Positions 49,213 to 57,972 of a DNA stretch of 64,000 nt are shown piece after piece. This stretch comes from Rhodoferax sp. WC2427 (GTDB lineage: Bacteria > Pseudomonadota > Gammaproteobacteria > Burkholderiales > Burkholderiaceae_C), in the NCBI RefSeq assembly GCF_040822085.1, contig NZ_CP162006.1:3906001-3970000 (forward strand). Direction: 5' to 3'. The stretch's first letter is position 1, and every line of letters starts with the position of its first letter. A program made the translations under genes and the position numbers. The notes under the pieces are model-generated. The model was not told where the DNA came from. It worked only from the letters and a program-made list of their open reading frames with translations, and did not search any database.

Positions 49213-50352
49213 ATGGCCCAACCTTTTGACATTTGTATCCGTGGCGCTGGCATTGTCGGCCGCACTTTGGCGTTGTTGCTCGCACGCGACCGGCTGCGCG
49301 TGGCGTTGGTGGCCGACCCGGCCCACCCCCACCCTGCCGACGACGTGCGCGCCTACGCACTGAACACGGCGTCAATCACGCTGCTCGAATCCCTGCGCTG
49401 CTGGCCCGATGCGGAGCACGCCACGGCAGTGCAGCACATGCACGTCTGGGGCGACAAGGGTGGCGAGGTCACGTTCGCCTCCAGCGAGCAGGGCGCGCCC
49501 GCGCTGGCCTGGATCGTGGACGTGCCCGCGCTGGAAGCCCGCCTGGGCGAGGCGGTGCGCTACCAGCCGATGATCGAAGTGGTGGATGCCCCGGTCAACG
49601 CGGCACTCACCGTGGTCTGCGAAGGCAAGGCCAGCGCCACCCGGGCCGAGCTGGGCGTGGAATTTGACAGCATGCCCTACCACCAGCAGGCCATCGCCAC
49701 CCGGCTGCAATGTGAAAAACCGCACGACCAAACCGCCCGGCAGTGGTTTGCCAACGGGGAAATCCTGGCATTTTTGCCCTTGCAGGGCGCGTCAGGGAAC
49801 TCTGTGGCCGTGGTGTGGTCTGTGCAAGAGGACCGCGCAGCCGCGCTGCAGGGCCTGTCGCCCGAAGATTTTTGCAAGGCTTTGCAAGAGGCCAGCCACG
49901 GCGCGCTGGGAAGCCTGGCGCTGGACGGCCCACGGGCGGCCTGGCCGCTGCACAAGGCGCAGGCCAAACGGTGGATGGGGAGCTGGATCGGCAGCAAGGA
50001 CCAGCGCGCATGGGTGTTGGCAGGTGATGCCGCCCACACCGTGCATCCGCTGGCGGGCCAGGGGCTGAACCTGGGCCTGGGCGATGCGGCCACGCTGGCG
50101 CAGGTGCTGCACGGGCGCGACTACTGGCGCAGTGTGGGCGATGCGCGCCTGCTGCGGCAGTACGAGCGGACACGCAAGACGGCGCTGCTGGCGGTGGGCG
50201 GGGCGACGGACGGTTTGCAGCAGTTGTTTGCGCGCGGCGACGCGACCACACAAGGGCTGCGCAACTGGGGCATGCAAGGGTTTGAGCGCAGCGGCTGGGT
50301 CAAGACCTGGGTCGCGCGGCAGGCCATGGGACTAGAAACTCTTGGAAATTGA
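49213..50352 (+). CDS. UbiH/UbiF-family FAD-dependent hydroxylase
   Basis: 379 residues. FAD motif DICIRGAGIVGRTLALLLAR at the N-terminus, the second FAD motif AWVLAGDAAHTVHPLAGQGL near residue 270 and NLGLGDAATLAQVL next to it. The DG motif region between them is divergent (EFDSMPYHQQAIATRLQCEK). It belongs to the ubiquinone ring-hydroxylase group (UbiH/UbiF/UbiL/UbiM); which ring position is modified cannot be decided from sequence. dsbC follows one base after the stop. Confidence 0.85.
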   Translation: MAQPFDICIRGAGIVGRTLALLLARDRLRVALVADPAHPHPADDVRAYALNTASITLLESLRCWPDAEHATAVQHMHVWGDKGGEVTFASSEQGAPALAWIVDVPALEARLGEAVRYQPMIEVVDAPVNAALTVVCEGKASATRAELGVEFDSMPYHQQAIATRLQCEKPHDQTARQWFANGEILAFLPLQGASGNSVAVVWSVQEDRAAALQGLSPEDFCKALQEASHGALGSLALDGPRAAWPLHKAQAKRWMGSWIGSKDQRAWVLAGDAAHTVHPLAGQGLNLGLGDAATLAQVLHGRDYWRSVGDARLLRQYERTRKTALLAVGGATDGLQQLFARGDATTQGLRNWGMQGFERSGWVKTWVARQAMGLETLGN

Positions 50353-50353
50353 C

Positions 50354-51070
50354 ATGACATTTTTGAAAATAGCAGCTGCCACGGCCATCGCCATCGCTTG
50401 CCTGGGCGCGCAGGCCGACGAAGCCGCCCTGCGCAAGAACCTGGCCGAGCGCATTCCGCAGATGCCCAAGATCGAAGAGGTCAACAAGAGCGCCATGCCC
50501 GGCCTGTTTGAGCTGACGGTGAGCGGCGGCGACATCATGTACACCGATGCCGAAGGCAACTTTCTGATCCAGGGCAACCTGATCGACACCAAGGCCCGCC
50601 GCAACCTGACCGAAGAGCGCATCAACAAGCTCAGCGCGGTGGACTTCGACAGCCTGCCCAGCAAAGACGCGTTCACCATCGTGCGCGGCAACGGCAAGCG
50701 CAAGATTGCGGTGTTTGAAGACCCCAACTGCGGCTACTGCAAACGCTTCGAGAAGGATTTGCAAAAGGTGGACAACGTGACCATCTCGCTGTACCTGTAC
50801 CCCATTCTCAGCGCCGACTCCACCGACAAATCGCGCAACATCTGGTGCGCCAAAGACAAGGCCAAGGCCTGGCAAGACTGGATGCTGCGCAGCCAGACCC
50901 CGCCCCAGGCGGCGGCCAACTGCGATGCGCCCGCGCTGGCACGCAACGTCGAGTTCGGCCGCAAATACCGCATCACCGGCACGCCCACGCTGCTGTTTGC
51001 CGACGGCTCGCGCATCCCCGGTGCCGTGCCGGTGGAGCAGGTTGAAGCCCAGCTGGCCAAAATCAAATAA
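50354..51070 (+). CDS. dsbC: Thiol:disulfide isomerase DsbC
   Basis: 238 residues from the ATG at 50354, after GGAAA, one base past the hydroxylase stop; a TTG four codons upstream is less likely. Signal peptide about 1-22 (ending LGAQADEA). N-terminal dimerisation region, then the thioredoxin domain with active site CGYC (in DPNCGYCKRFEKDL, about residue 129) and cis-Pro in GTPTLLFADG. A second cysteine pair (WCAKDK and NCDAPA) matches the structural disulfide of DsbC. It reshuffles wrong disulfides in the periplasm. Confidence 0.93.
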   Translation: MTFLKIAAATAIAIACLGAQADEAALRKNLAERIPQMPKIEEVNKSAMPGLFELTVSGGDIMYTDAEGNFLIQGNLIDTKARRNLTEERINKLSAVDFDSLPSKDAFTIVRGNGKRKIAVFEDPNCGYCKRFEKDLQKVDNVTISLYLYPILSADSTDKSRNIWCAKDKAKAWQDWMLRSQTPPQAAANCDAPALARNVEFGRKYRITGTPTLLFADGSRIPGAVPVEQVEAQLAKIK

Positions 51071-51080
51071 TCCAGAGTTT

Positions 51081-51143
51081 TATGCCTTTCAGGCCTCCCG
51101 CGCTTATAGATAGAGCGTGAGCAGCTATTAAATATGAAGCAAA
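51081..51143 (-). repeat. Dispersed intergenic repeat, copy 8 (inverted)
   Basis: Reads on the minus strand as TTTGCTTCATATTTAATAGC, then TGCTCACGCTCTATCTATAAGC and GCGGGAGGCCTGAAAGG. It lies between dsbC and the DUF3429 gene and covers an ATG at 51134. Confidence 0.75.
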
Positions 51144-51145
51144 CG

Positions 51146-51592
51146 ATGTTGCACGACCTGAATGTCGAAACCCTGGTGCGCCGCCTGTCCTATTTTGGCC
51201 TGGTGCCTTTTGTGTTGTTGGCCGCGCTGATGTGGATGGTGTCGGCCGATCTGCATCCCTTCGTCGCCATCGCACTGGTCAGCTACGCGGGGGCCATCGC
51301 CGCGTTTCTGGGCGGCATCCACTGGGGCATTGCGCTGCGCCCCGATACGCTGAACGCGCCGCACGCCCGGTGGCACCTCGTCTGGGGCGTGGTGCCTTCG
51401 CTGGTGGCCTGGGTGGCGGTGGTAATGCCCGCCTACGCGGGGTTGCCGCTGCTGGGCTTGCTGCTGGTGGCCTGCTGCGTGGTGGACTTCAAGACCTGGC
51501 CCCGCGCCGGGCTGGCGGCCTGGCTGCCGATGCGCCTGCGCATCACCATCGTGGCGGTGCTGTGCTGCGTGCTGGGTGCTGCAGGCACCTGA
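51146..51592 (+). CDS. DUF3429 family membrane protein
   Basis: 148 residues from the ATG at 51146, preceded by GAAG; an ATG at 51134 would add four residues but lies inside a dispersed repeat. About five membrane helices. DUF3429/TMEM69 features are visible: LVPFVLLAALMW, SYAGAIAAFLGGIHWGIAL (about 42-60) and a C-terminal RLRITIVAVLCCVLGA. Function of the family is unknown. The gene sits alone between dsbC and the M61 peptidase, 24 bases before the latter. Confidence 0.82.
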   Translation: MLHDLNVETLVRRLSYFGLVPFVLLAALMWMVSADLHPFVAIALVSYAGAIAAFLGGIHWGIALRPDTLNAPHARWHLVWGVVPSLVAWVAVVMPAYAGLPLLGLLLVACCVVDFKTWPRAGLAAWLPMRLRITIVAVLCCVLGAAGT

Positions 51593-51616
51593 GTCCATTG
51601 GGGTATTCTTGGCACC

Positions 51617-53452
51617 ATGCCAAACCCCACTGAGATGTGCCCCGTCCATTACCGCGTGGAGGTTGCCCATCTCCACGCCCACCTTTTCCGCGTTACGCTA
51701 ACCGTCGCCCAGCCCGCCGCCCTGCAGCGGGTATCGCTGCCGGTGTGGATCCCGGGCAGCTACCTGGTGCGCGAATTCTCCAAGAACCTGCAGCACCTGC
51801 AGGCCCGCCAGGGCAAGCGCACCCTGCCCTTGCAGCAGCTGGACAAAAACACCTGGGAAGTCGCGGCGCAGCCGGGCAAGCCGCTGGTGCTGGTGTGCGA
51901 GGTCTACGCCAATGACGCCTCGGTGCGCACCGCCTGGCTGGACGCCACCCGTGGGTTCTTCAACGGCACCAGCCTGTTTTTGCGGGTGCACGGGCAGGAA
52001 CATACGGCGCACGGCCTGGAACTGGTGGCCGCCCCGGCCATCGCGCACTGGTCGGTGGCCACCGGCCTGACCGCCACCAAGGTCGACACCGCCGGCTTTG
52101 GCCACTACCAGGCCGACCACTATGACGAACTGGTGGACTGCCCGGTGGAGCTGGGCACCTTCTGGAGCGGTGCATTCAAGGCCTGTGGCGTGCCGCACCG
52201 CTTTGTGGTGGCGGGCGCACCGCCCTCGTTCGACGGTGCGCGGCTGCTGGCCGACACCAAGGCCATTTGCGAGGCCGAGATCCGCTTCTGGCACAGCGCC
52301 AACGGCGACGGCAAGCGCCCCGGCAAGCCACCGCACAAAAACTACCTGTTCATGCTCAACGCCGTGGACGACGGCTACGGCGGGCTGGAACACGGCAACT
52401 CCACCGTACTGGTCTGCAACCGCCGCGACCTGCCGCGCCTGCCGGATGCCGAGGCCAAAAAACCCGACGGCAGCACCAAACGCAGCGATGCCCCGGTCAA
52501 GCGCAGCGAGGGCTACACCACCCTGCTGGGGCTGATCTGCCACGAATACTTCCACACCTGGAACGTCAAGCGCCTGCGCCCGGCCGAGTTTGCGCGCTAC
52601 GCCTACGACGCAGAGCAGTACACCCCGCTGCTGTGGTTTTTTGAAGGCTTCACCAGCTACTACGACGACCTGCTGCTGCGCCGCGCCGGGCTGCTGGACA
52701 ACGCCCACTACCTCAAGCTGCTGAACAAGACCATCAACCAGGTGCAACAAACCCCGGGCCGCTTCGTCCAGTCGGTGGCCCAGGCCAGCATGGACGCGTG
52801 GGTCAAGTACTACCGGCAGGACGAAAACACCCCCAACGCCACGGTGAGCTACTACACCAAGGGCGCGCTGGTGGCCCTGTGCTTCGACTTGACCCTGCGC
52901 GGCCAGGGCCAGACCACGCTGGACGAGGTCATGCGCGCGCTGTGGCAACGCTGCCAGGCCGGGCCGATGCGCGAGGCCGACTTTGCCGAGGTGCTGGCCG
53001 ACCTGGCCGGCCGCAGCTTCGACGCCGAAATCCAGGCCTGGGTGCACGGCACCGCCGACTTGCCGCTGAAAGACCTGCTGGCCGGCCACGGCGTGGCGGT
53101 GCACGAAGACCCGGCCCAACTGGCCCAACGCCTGGGCCTGCGCGTGGCCGAGGCCCAGGGCGTGCAGGTCAAGGTGGTACTGCGCGGCGGCGCGGCCGAG
53201 CAGGCAGGCATGGCGGCGGGCGACGAATGGCTGGGCGTGGAAACCGCCGAGGGCGGCTGGCGCATGGCCAAGCTGGACGATCTGCTGTTGTACCTGGGGA
53301 CCACCCGCCAATGCACCGCCCTGGTGGCGCGCGACAAACGCCTGCTGCGCCTGCCGCTGACCTTGCCCACCGGGGCCAGCACCACCACCTGGCGGCTGAG
53401 CACCGAGAACGCCCGCGCTGTCACCGCCTGGCTGGAGCCCGGCAAAACCTGA
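51617..53452 (+). CDS. M61 glycyl aminopeptidase-family protease with PDZ domain
   Basis: 611 residues. An N-terminal beta domain (VSLPVWIPGSYLVREFSKNL), then the gluzincin core with zinc motif HEYFHTWNVKRLRP (HExxH, about residue 309) and the downstream Glu ligand in LLWFFEGFTSYYDD. A PDZ domain occupies about 495-560 (GVQVKVVLRGGAAEQAGMAA). No signal peptide is visible, so it is cytoplasmic. The family cleaves N-terminal glycine or alanine residues. Confidence 0.92.
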   Translation: MPNPTEMCPVHYRVEVAHLHAHLFRVTLTVAQPAALQRVSLPVWIPGSYLVREFSKNLQHLQARQGKRTLPLQQLDKNTWEVAAQPGKPLVLVCEVYANDASVRTAWLDATRGFFNGTSLFLRVHGQEHTAHGLELVAAPAIAHWSVATGLTATKVDTAGFGHYQADHYDELVDCPVELGTFWSGAFKACGVPHRFVVAGAPPSFDGARLLADTKAICEAEIRFWHSANGDGKRPGKPPHKNYLFMLNAVDDGYGGLEHGNSTVLVCNRRDLPRLPDAEAKKPDGSTKRSDAPVKRSEGYTTLLGLICHEYFHTWNVKRLRPAEFARYAYDAEQYTPLLWFFEGFTSYYDDLLLRRAGLLDNAHYLKLLNKTINQVQQTPGRFVQSVAQASMDAWVKYYRQDENTPNATVSYYTKGALVALCFDLTLRGQGQTTLDEVMRALWQRCQAGPMREADFAEVLADLAGRSFDAEIQAWVHGTADLPLKDLLAGHGVAVHEDPAQLAQRLGLRVAEAQGVQVKVVLRGGAAEQAGMAAGDEWLGVETAEGGWRMAKLDDLLLYLGTTRQCTALVARDKRLLRLPLTLPTGASTTTWRLSTENARAVTAWLEPGKT

Positions 53453-53520
53453 TTTATATGCAAAAAGTGCTTCTAGTGCTTATCGAATAAGCGTGAGCAG
53501 CTCTAAATTAAATAGCAAAC
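53453..53520 (-). repeat. Dispersed intergenic repeat, copy 9 (inverted)
   Basis: Reads on the minus strand as TTTGCTATTTAATTTAGAGC, then TGCTCACGCTTATTCGATAAGC and ACTAGAAGCACTTTTTGCAT. Its core GCTTATTCGATAAGC is a palindrome. It lies between the M61 gene and the hydratase gene. Confidence 0.8.
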
Positions 53521-53535
53521 CTTAAAGGATATTTG

Positions 53536-54315
53536 ATGGACTACCAGGCAATCACCGCCACCACCGAGGCTGGCAAGGTCGGCATCGTCACCCTGAACCG
53601 CCCCAAGCAGCTCAACGCCCTGAACGACCAGCTGATGGACGAGCTGGGCCACGCGCTCAAGGCCTTTGATGCCGACCCGGCCATTGGCTGCATCATCGTC
53701 ACCGGCAGCGAAAAAGCCTTTGCGGCGGGCGCGGACATCGCCGCCATGGCGGCCTACGACTTCTCGGACACCTTCAAGACCGACTTCGTTACCCGCAACT
53801 GGGAAACCCTGCGCAGCGTGCGCAAGCCGGTGATTGCTGCGGTGGCGGGCTTTGCACTGGGCGGTGGCTGCGAGCTGGCCATGGCCTGCGACTTCATCAT
53901 CGCCGCCGACAACGCCAGGTTCGGCCAGCCCGAGATCAAGCTGGGCGTGATTCCCGGCGCGGGCGGCACCCAGCGCCTGCCGCGCGCCGTGGGCAAATCC
54001 AAAGCCATGGACATGGCCCTGACGGGCCGCATGGTGGATGCCGTTGAAGCCGAGCGTGCAGGCCTGGTGAGCCGCGTGGTGCCGCTGGACCAGCTGATGA
54101 CCGAGGCACTGGGCGCGGCGCTGGTGATCTGCGACTACGGCCAGCTGGCGGTGATGGCCACCAAGGAATCGGTCAACCGCGCTTTTGAAAGCAGCCTGAG
54201 CGAAGGCATGTTGTTCGAGCGCCGCCTGTTCCACGCCATGTTCTCCACCGCCGACAAGCGCGAAGGCATGGACGCGTTCCTGAACAAGCGCAAGGCAGTT
54301 TTTACGCACCGCTAA
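53536..54315 (+). CDS. Enoyl-CoA hydratase (crotonase family)
   Basis: 259 residues from the ATG at 53536, six bases after AAAGGA. Crotonase fold: [20 protein letters not shown], oxyanion hole in [12 protein letters not shown], and the catalytic glutamates in [12 protein letters not shown] (about 113) and [20 protein letters not shown] (about 133), both present. This fits short-chain enoyl-CoA hydratase of beta-oxidation or phenylacetate degradation. No acyl-CoA genes flank it, so the pathway is open. Confidence 0.9.
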   Translation: MDYQAITATTEAGKVGIVTLNRPKQLNALNDQLMDELGHALKAFDADPAIGCIIVTGSEKAFAAGADIAAMAAYDFSDTFKTDFVTRNWETLRSVRKPVIAAVAGFALGGGCELAMACDFIIAADNARFGQPEIKLGVIPGAGGTQRLPRAVGKSKAMDMALTGRMVDAVEAERAGLVSRVVPLDQLMTEALGAALVICDYGQLAVMATKESVNRAFESSLSEGMLFERRLFHAMFSTADKREGMDAFLNKRKAVFTHR

Positions 54316-54335
54316 AAACAGGCCAGAATTCGGTA

Positions 54336-54341
54336 TATAAT
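54336..54341 (+). promoter_or_regulatory. -10 box for the tRNA-Met gene
   Basis: TATAAT lies 10 bases before the mature tRNA 5' end. The -35 position (about 54313-54318) has no good match, so only the -10 element is claimed. Confidence 0.5.
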
Positions 54342-54351
54342 TTTCCTCTTT

Positions 54352-54428
54352 GGTGATATAGCTCAGTTGGTTAGAGCGCAGCATTCATAATGCTGATGTC
54401 GGTGGTTCAAATCCACCTATCACCACCA
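54352..54428 (+). tRNA. tRNA-Met (anticodon CAU)
   Basis: A 77-base cloverleaf with encoded CCA. Acceptor stem GGTGATA / TATCACC, D-loop AGCTCAGTTGGTTAGAGC, anticodon arm with CAT flanked by CATT and AATG, T-arm GGTGGTTCAAATCCACC. The elongator form is indicated by the fully paired first base pair. A terminator hairpin follows six bases later. Confidence 0.95.
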
Positions 54429-54433
54429 AATCT

Positions 54434-54466
54434 AAAACCCGCAGAGCACCCGCTCTGCGGGTTTTT
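54434..54466 (+). terminator. Rho-independent terminator after tRNA-Met
   Basis: Stem AAACCCGCAGAG (54435-54446) / CTCTGCGGGTTT (54453-54464), a perfect 12-bp match with a CACCCG loop and T tail. Confidence 0.9.
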
Positions 54467-54498
54467 CCGTTTTTGGGTTTCCGTTACAGAGCTGCCAC

Positions 54499-55695
54499 AT
54501 GAAATCAAACTTCTTCCGCACTGCACTGGTCCTGGGTTTGCTGTCGGCCATTGGCCCGTTTGCCATCGACATGTACCTGCCCGCCCTGCCCTCCATCGGC
54601 CAGACCTTGAACGCCTCCATGGCCGCGGTGCAGCTCAGCCTGATGGTGTTTTTTGTTTCCATGGGCGTTGGGCAAATCATCTACGGCCCGGTGTCCGACA
54701 TGTTTGGCCGCAAGGCGCCGCTGTACTTTGGCCTGCTGCTGTTTGCGGCGGGCAGCATTGGCTGCGCGCTGGCCCCCGACGTGCACACCCTGGTGGTGCT
54801 GCGCTTCATCCAAGGCCTGGGAGCCTGCGCGGGCATGGTGATTCCGCGGGCCATCGTGCGCGATCTGCACACCGGCCATGATGCCGCCCGGCTGATGTCG
54901 CTGCTGATGCTGGTGTTCAGCGTGTCGCCCATCCTGGCGCCGCTGGCGGGCAGCTTTTTGATCGAGTGGTTTGGCTGGCGCAGCGTGTTCTGGGCCGTCA
55001 CCGTGGCGGCGGCCCTGGGCCTGGCCCTGCTGGCTACCAGCCTGCCCGAAACCCGCCCCGCGTCCGAGCGGGTCAACAGCAGCGTGGCAAGCGCCCTGGC
55101 GGGCTATGGCAAGCTGCTGCGCGACCGGCATTACCTGGGGCTGGTGCTGATCGGGGCCTTCGGCATGGCCAGCTTCTTTGCCTACCTGGCCAATTCGTCC
55201 TTCATCATGATCGACCACTACGGGCTCACACCGCGCCAGTACAGCATCACCTTCTCGGTCAACGCCGCCGCCTTCATCGGGGTGTCGCAGTTCACCGGCA
55301 AGCTGAGCCAGCGCTTTGGCCTGGTCAAGGTGGTGAACATCGCCGTAACCGGCTTTGCCGCGGTGATGGCGGTGCTGCTGCTGGTGAACCTGGGCGGCGT
55401 GGACCGACTGGACGTGCTGATCGGCCTGCTGTTCGTCGGCTTTGGCTTTTTGGGCCTGGTGGTGCCCACCACCGCCGTGCTGGCGCTGGAAGAGCACGGC
55501 GAGATTGCCGGCACCGCGTCGGCCCTGATGGGCACCATCCAGTTTGTGGTGGGCGCGCTGGTGATGGCCGTGGTGGGCCTGTTTGTGGACGGCAGCGCCC
55601 GGCCCATGGTGCTGGGCATTGCCGGGTCGGCCATCGCGGCGTTTGTGTTTGCGCGCGTCACGCTGGGTGGCACGCGCGCAGTGCGTGCGGCCTGA
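54499..55695 (+). CDS. Bcr/CflA-family multidrug MFS exporter
   Basis: 398 residues, about 12 membrane helices. Family landmarks: GPFAIDMYLPALPSIGQTLN at the N-terminus, MFS motif A in GPVSDMFGRKAPLYFG (about 62-77), RFIQGLGACAGMVIPRAIVR and the antiporter-type motif LAPLAGSFLIEWFGWR. Members export chloramphenicol, bicyclomycin, sulfonamides or short peptides. The start follows a tRNA and its terminator, so it has its own promoter. It ends four bases from the convergent HAD gene. Confidence 0.9.
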   Translation: MKSNFFRTALVLGLLSAIGPFAIDMYLPALPSIGQTLNASMAAVQLSLMVFFVSMGVGQIIYGPVSDMFGRKAPLYFGLLLFAAGSIGCALAPDVHTLVVLRFIQGLGACAGMVIPRAIVRDLHTGHDAARLMSLLMLVFSVSPILAPLAGSFLIEWFGWRSVFWAVTVAAALGLALLATSLPETRPASERVNSSVASALAGYGKLLRDRHYLGLVLIGAFGMASFFAYLANSSFIMIDHYGLTPRQYSITFSVNAAAFIGVSQFTGKLSQRFGLVKVVNIAVTGFAAVMAVLLLVNLGGVDRLDVLIGLLFVGFGFLGLVVPTTAVLALEEHGEIAGTASALMGTIQFVVGALVMAVVGLFVDGSARPMVLGIAGSAIAAFVFARVTLGGTRAVRAA

Positions 55696-55699
55696 ACTT

Positions 55700-56878
55700 T
55701 CAGGCCAGTAGCCGCGCCTCGGCCTGGCCGTATTTCAGCGTCGCCTCCTGGCCGTTGAAGCGGCCGGTGTGTTCATCGCGGCCCTGCAGCACAAAGCGCG
55801 CCTGCGGCTGGCCCAGCGTGGCCACCGCCTGCTGGCTGTTGGCCCCGATCTGACCGGTGTGCAGGCGGTTGATGATCACGCCCAGCCGGGTGTCGGCAAA
55901 GTCTTTCATCATCCACGCGTCGCCATCGCTGTCACCACACACCAGCGCCGGGCCGTAGCCCTTGGTGGCGATGAAATGCTTTTCGATGCCGGTGGTTTTG
56001 CCCGGCCCCCAGTTGAAGTGCCAGTCTGCGCGGTACACGTTGGTGTACTTGCCGTCCTGGATGTCCAGCTTCAGGCCCAGCACGTTCTCGGGCGGCACGC
56101 CGTAGCCGTAGTCGGGCTGGCTGGCAAATGCGCGCACCACATCGTCCATGGACGCGGTGGATACATGCACGTCAAAACCATGGGCGCGCAAAGCCCCCAT
56201 CAACGCCACCATGTCGGAGTCCACCCGCATGCCGTAGAAGTGCACCGGGGCGACCCGGCCTGCCCGGCCCGGTAGCTCGGCGCTGCTGTGGATGGGTGCC
56301 TGCACCAGGGGCTCGGCCAGGTTGTGGGCCACGCAGTTGGCCACCAGGGCCTGGAACTCGGCCGGGGTGAAGTTTTTGTAGAAGTAGATGATCCACTTGT
56401 AGCCCACTTCCATCGGGTAGCTGTCGCACAGCGCACCGTACAGAAAGTAGAACTTGGCGCGGAAGTTTTGGAAGGGCGCGGTCTGGCGGATGGCGGCCAG
56501 CGGCTGGGTGCCGCCCAGGGTATCGCAATGGGCGTATAGCCAGGCGTAGGCTTCGTCGATGTCGGCCGCCAGGTCGTGCATGGACACCGGCTGGCCGTCC
56601 AGGTTGGTGTAGTCGGCGTGGAACACGCCTTCGGGCACGCCCTGGCGCAGCACCTCGGCAAACTCGGCCGGGGTCAGCTTGAACTGCAGGTTTTCCGCCT
56701 GGTACAGCAGCAAGGCTTCTTCGGTGTCGTTCATGATGCAGGTGTTGTCCCAGTCGAACACCGCGTAGGGCTTGCGCGCCGGGTCATAGCCGGGGCTGTG
56801 CTGGCCCAGGCTGTCCAGCAGGTGTTGCAGGGCGCGGCGGTTGGCGGGAGACCAGCCGGGAGTCAATGCAGATGCCAT
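55700..56878 (-). CDS. HAD-superfamily phosphatase linked to an ABC importer
   Basis: 392 residues, no signal peptide. HAD motif I is VFDWDNTCIMNDTEEA (about 43-58), with the nucleophile in DWDNT. Motif II lies in DVHVSTASMDD, and motif IV is GDSDGDAWMMKDF (about 317). An insertion between motifs I and II is large (about 150 residues). The design resembles phosphorylcholine/phosphoserine phosphatase-type HADs. Its gene starts three bases after an ABC transporter ATPase gene, so the natural inference is that it dephosphorylates what the transporter brings in; the substrate is not known. Confidence 0.75.
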   Translation of the reverse strand: MASALTPGWSPANRRALQHLLDSLGQHSPGYDPARKPYAVFDWDNTCIMNDTEEALLLYQAENLQFKLTPAEFAEVLRQGVPEGVFHADYTNLDGQPVSMHDLAADIDEAYAWLYAHCDTLGGTQPLAAIRQTAPFQNFRAKFYFLYGALCDSYPMEVGYKWIIYFYKNFTPAEFQALVANCVAHNLAEPLVQAPIHSSAELPGRAGRVAPVHFYGMRVDSDMVALMGALRAHGFDVHVSTASMDDVVRAFASQPDYGYGVPPENVLGLKLDIQDGKYTNVYRADWHFNWGPGKTTGIEKHFIATKGYGPALVCGDSDGDAWMMKDFADTRLGVIINRLHTGQIGANSQQAVATLGQPQARFVLQGRDEHTGRFNGQEATLKYGQAEARLLA

Positions 56879-56881
56879 GGT

Positions 56882-57949
56882 TCAGACCGTTTCTTCCAGT
56901 ACCAGCAGGTTGTCAAAAGAGAAGCCCAGGGTCACGTTCTCGCCGCGCTGCGGCAAGGTGCGGTGCGGGTCGTTGAAGACGTCGAGCGACAGCACAAAGG
57001 TGCCCGTGCGGGCACGGATGCGCACCACCGCCCCCAGGAAATTCACGTCTTCCACCGTGGCTTGCAGGGTGTTGCGGCCGGGCACCGGTGGCTCCAGGGT
57101 GATGGCTTCGGGCCGGATGGCCAGCGCCCGGATTTGCCCGGCCACCGCCCCCGGCATTTTGTTGGCGGTGACCAGCGGCTGCCCGGCCACCGAAATCTGG
57201 CCCGCGGCCGGGTCCACCACCACCCCCGACAACAGGTTCAGCGTGCCCACAAACGAAGCCACGAAACGGGTGCGCGGGAAGTTGTAGACCTCGCTGGGCG
57301 TGCCGATCTGCTCGACCCGGCCTTCGTTGAGCACCACGATGCGGTCGGAGATGGACAGCGCCTCTTCCTGGTCGTGGGTCACGAACACCGAGGTGATGCC
57401 CAGCTCGCGCTGCACGGCGCGGATTTCTTCGCGCAGCGAGACGCGGATCTTGGCGTCCAGCGCCGACAAAGGTTCGTCCAGCAGCAGCACCTGCGGCTTG
57501 CCCGCCAGCGCACGCGCCAGCGCTACCCGCTGTTGCTGCCCGCCCGACAGCTGCCAGGGGTAGCGTGCACCCAGCGCCGCCAGGCCGATCAGCTTGAGCA
57601 TCTCGGTCACGCGGACCTGGATCTGTTCTTGCGGCATCTTGGCGACCTTGAGGCCAAAGCCGATGTTCTCGGCCACCGTCATGTTGGGGAACAGCGCGTA
57701 CGACTGGAACACCATGCCGATGTTGCGCTGGCTGGTGGGCGTATGGGTGACGTCCTTGCCGTCGAATCGGATAGTGCCGCCCGAGGGGCCTTCAAACCCG
57801 GCCAGCATGCGCAGGATGGTGGTCTTGCCGCAGCCGGAGGGGCCGAGGAAGGTGATGAACTCGCCTTTGGCGATGTCCATGGTGAAGTCGTGTACGGCGG
57901 TTTGGGTGCCAAAGGTCTTTTTCAGATGGGAGATTTCGAGGAAAGCCAT
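56882..57949 (-). CDS. ABC transporter ATPase (Fbp/Pot type)
   Basis: 355 residues from the ATG at 57949 (MAFLEISHLKK); the reading frame continues far upstream within the permease gene, which is not coding. Walker A GPSGCGKTT (about 34-42), signature LSGGQQQRVALARAL, Walker B VLLLDEPLSALD, then a C-terminal TOBE domain (about 280-350). The class drives uptake of iron, polyamines, thiamine or 2-aminoethylphosphonate-like organophosphates. It is the fourth gene of a five-gene operon. Confidence 0.88.
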   Translation of the reverse strand: MAFLEISHLKKTFGTQTAVHDFTMDIAKGEFITFLGPSGCGKTTILRMLAGFEGPSGGTIRFDGKDVTHTPTSQRNIGMVFQSYALFPNMTVAENIGFGLKVAKMPQEQIQVRVTEMLKLIGLAALGARYPWQLSGGQQQRVALARALAGKPQVLLLDEPLSALDAKIRVSLREEIRAVQRELGITSVFVTHDQEEALSISDRIVVLNEGRVEQIGTPSEVYNFPRTRFVASFVGTLNLLSGVVVDPAAGQISVAGQPLVTANKMPGAVAGQIRALAIRPEAITLEPPVPGRNTLQATVEDVNFLGAVVRIRARTGTFVLSLDVFNDPHRTLPQRGENVTLGFSFDNLLVLEETV

Positions 57950-57972
57950 GTGCGGTTTTTTTTCTGAAAAAT

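Noticed and set aside
54352..54428. tRNA-Met as attachment site of a genomic island
   Set aside because: No integrase, no direct repeat of the tRNA 3' end and no shift in gene type follows; a terminator and an ordinary exporter gene come next.
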